Positions 11,205 through 12,888 of a stretch of 12,888 nt of DNA are shown piece after piece (within the stretch, counting starts at the first letter, position 1; every line of letters starts with the position of its first letter). The stretch lies in the NCBI GenBank assembly GCA_039583705.1, contig JAVKSM010000100.1:1-12888 (forward strand), written 5' to 3'. This DNA is from JAVKSM01 sp039583705 (lineage in GTDB: Bacteria; Actinomycetota; Actinomycetes; Mycobacteriales; Pseudonocardiaceae). Under the pieces are notes generated by a model. It saw only the letters and a program-made list of their open reading frames with translations, was not told where the DNA came from and searched no databases. Both the position numbers and the translations under genes were made by a program.

Positions 11205-12888
11205 TTACTGCGTCACCTGCCGGCCGGGGTCGACCAGCGGGCAGGCGCCGCGCACCGGGCATCGGCCGCAGCCGTCGTTCTCCCGGCTCTCGAAACCGGG
11301 GCCGGTGGCCGTGGCCGCGACATCCGCGACAGTGCTCCGCCAGCCGTCGAGGGTCGCCGCGTCGGGCGCGTCCTGCAGCCGCTCGGTCGCCGAGCCTGTC
11401 CGCGCCACCGGCTTCGCCAGGTACACCAGCCGCGCGCCGCCGGGCTGCACCGTCTCCCCCGCGGACGGCAGCTCGGGGAAGGCACCGCACGCGGCGGCGA
11501 GCTGGTACACCGCGAGCTGCGGGTGCGCCTGGCCGTCCGCGACCGACACCGGGTGGCGGCCGGTCTTGACGTCCACGACGACGGGCCGCCCACTGCGGTC
11601 GAGCTCCAGCCGGTCGACCCGGCCGCGCACCCGCACCCCGGGCACCGGCTCTGCCGCCAGCTCGCGCTCCACGGCCAGTTGGGTGAGTTCACCCCTGGTC
11701 GCCTGCAGCCAGGTGCGGAAAGTCGCCAGCATGTCACGCACCCGGGTCAGCTCGCGGCGGGAGAACCACGGCGCGCCCGCGTCGACGGCCGCCCATCCGC
11801 GGGTCAGCTCGGCGTCGACCTCGGCGTCGTTGGCGCCCTCGGCGAGTAGCTGCACCAGCCGGTGCACCAGCGACCCGGTCAGCGAGGGCAGGCTCGCCTC
11901 GTCGCTGCCGCCGTGGCGTTCCAGCAGCCAGCGCAGCGGGCAGGTCGCGATCGTCTCGACGGTGGACGGGGAGACGACGACCGGCTCGTCGGGGCCGCGC
12001 AACGGGGCGTCGGTGGACGGCGGCGCAAGCCCATACCAGGAGCCGGGGTGGGCGCCCGCGACACCGGCCCGCGCGAGCCGGGCAAGCTGGCAGGCGGCCC
12101 GGCGGCGGCGGGCGGGCGGCGCCGCGTCGTCGCACACCACCCGCCGCAGCTCGCCCACCAGCTCCGCGAGCACCAGCGGCCGGGATCGCTGCGCCAGGGG
12201 CCGGACCTCGAAAGCCCGCGCGTCCTCCAACTCGTCGAGGAAGCGGGAGGGCCTCTGCTCCTCCCCCCGCACAGCGGAGACGTAGAGCTCGCTGCGGGCC
12301 CGGCTGACCGCGACGAGGAACAGCCGGCGCTCCTCCGCCAGCAGCGGCGCGGTGGCCGAGATCGCCGGGTCCGACGGCACCCCGGCCACGGTGTCGACCA
12401 GCCGCTCGACGCCGAGCAGGGTGCCGCGCCGGCGCAGGTCCGGCCAGGAGCCCTCCTGCACGCCGGGCACCACGACGACGCTCCACTCGCGGCCCCGTGC
12501 GGCATGCGCGGTGAGCACGCCGACCGCCTCCCCGGCGGGCGTTCTGGCAGCGAGCGAGTCGCCAGGAAGCTGCTGGTCGGTCAGGTACTCGGCGAAGCCC
12601 GCGACGCCTGCGCCTGGCAGCCGGTCCACGTAGCGGGCCGCGGCGTCGAACAGCGCGACGACTGCGTCGAGGTCCCGATCGGCCTGCGCGCCCAGCGTGC
12701 CGCCTGCTTCCGACAGCGCCACCCAGCGCCGTTCCAGGCCGCTGGCCTGCCACACCCGCCAGAGCACCTCCTCGACGCCCTCCCCGGCGTCGAGGGCGGT
12801 CCGCGCGACGGACAGCAGGCGGCCGACCCGGCGCAGCGGGTCGGCCTCGCGCACCGGCAGCGCCGGTAGCACCGGTAGCGCCTCACCC
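11205..12888 (-). CDS. adnA: AdnA-like helicase-nuclease, C-terminal part (runs off right edge)
   Basis: About 561 codons of a UvrD-type helicase fused to a RecB-family nuclease are visible; the N-terminal motor core lies beyond the window. Late helicase motifs are seen in VGVLTAHAARGREWSVVVV (motif V) and EERRLFLVAVSRAR (motif VI). The PD-(D/E)XK nuclease has GRVDRLEL..., VVDVKTG and QLAVYQLA, supplying the Asp, Asp and Lys of the active site. The Fe-S cysteines are the Cys in ATCPLRWLLERHG and three in CGRCPVRGAC at the C-terminus, the [4Fe-4S] staple known in AddB- and AdnA-like nucleases. The frame is open to the window end, so no start is claimed. In known operons this gene directly precedes adnB; here the next minus-strand gene is the HTH-ImmA gene, 133 nt away. 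Its very high GC (53 of 60 bases by hand at 12061-12120) contrasts with the ImmA-PIN pair. Confidence 0.88.
   Translation of the reverse strand, partial: GEALPVLPALPVREADPLRRVGRLLSVARTALDAGEGVEEVLWRVWQASGLERRWVALSEAGGTLGAQADRDLDAVVALFDAAARYVDRLPGAGVAGFAEYLTDQQLPGDSLAARTPAGEAVGVLTAHAARGREWSVVVVPGVQEGSWPDLRRRGTLLGVERLVDTVAGVPSDPAISATAPLLAEERRLFLVAVSRARSELYVSAVRGEEQRPSRFLDELEDARAFEVRPLAQRSRPLVLAELVGELRRVVCDDAAPPARRRRAACQLARLARAGVAGAHPGSWYGLAPPSTDAPLRGPDEPVVVSPSTVETIATCPLRWLLERHGGSDEASLPSLTGSLVHRLVQLLAEGANDAEVDAELTRGWAAVDAGAPWFSRRELTRVRDMLATFRTWLQATRGELTQLAVERELAAEPVPGVRVRGRVDRLELDRSGRPVVVDVKTGRHPVSVADGQAHPQLAVYQLAAACGAFPELPSAGETVQPGGARLVYLAKPVARTGSATERLQDAPDAATLDGWRSTVADVAATATGPGFESRENDGCGRCPVRGACPLVDPGRQVTQ

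Noticed and set aside
1..12888. CRISPR arrays, tRNA or rRNA genes
   Set aside because: No regularly spaced repeats of 25-40 nt and no recognisable structural RNA signature were seen on either strand.

Overview
The window is GC-rich DNA with actinobacterial gene content: an AdnA/AdnB-type helicase-nuclease pair, an ECF sigma factor, a TetR regulator and zinc-ribbon membrane proteins. A Micromonosporaceae-like actinomycete is my best guess; that is an inference from protein style, not a database match. No RNA gene, CRISPR array, transposase or integrase was seen.

Both ends hold parts of one recombination machine, read leftward. The right edge (11205-12888, minus) is the C-terminal part of an AdnA-like helicase with a RecB-type nuclease and Fe-S cysteines. 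The left edge (1-1318, minus) is the N-terminal motor of an AdnB-like helicase. In mycobacteria and streptomycetes these genes are adjacent. Here about 9.9 kb of accessory DNA separates them, with both genes apparently intact at the junctions.

The cargo, from left to right, is as follows. (1) A plus-strand zinc-ribbon, membrane-anchored protein with an extracellular sensor-like domain (1502-2194). It converges on a minus-strand operon: coiled-coil protein (4336-4716), zinc-ribbon multi-pass membrane protein (2583-4277) and a small helical protein (2200-2586). The last two overlap by 4 nt and share a short SGGTF..SAVG..N.V module at their facing termini. (2) A minus-strand peroxidase unit: ECF sigma factor (7676-8293), a 434-residue internally duplicated protein of unknown function (6198-7502) and a DyP-type haem peroxidase (4782-6170). 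(3) A TetR regulator (8572-9354, plus), divergent from the sigma gene across an intergenic region carrying six TGTAC elements. (4) An AT-richer pair (9405-11071, minus): an HTH-ImmA/IrrE metallopeptidase overlapping a PIN-domain nuclease, with a leaderless-type -10 box. This pair sits directly against the adnA end and looks like a toxin-antitoxin or defence cassette.

The best candidates for undescribed biology are the ImmA-PIN pair inserted next to adnA, the membrane operon with the shared SGGTF module, and the sigma factor/duplicated-fold protein/DyP set. Functions beyond the recognised families are inference.
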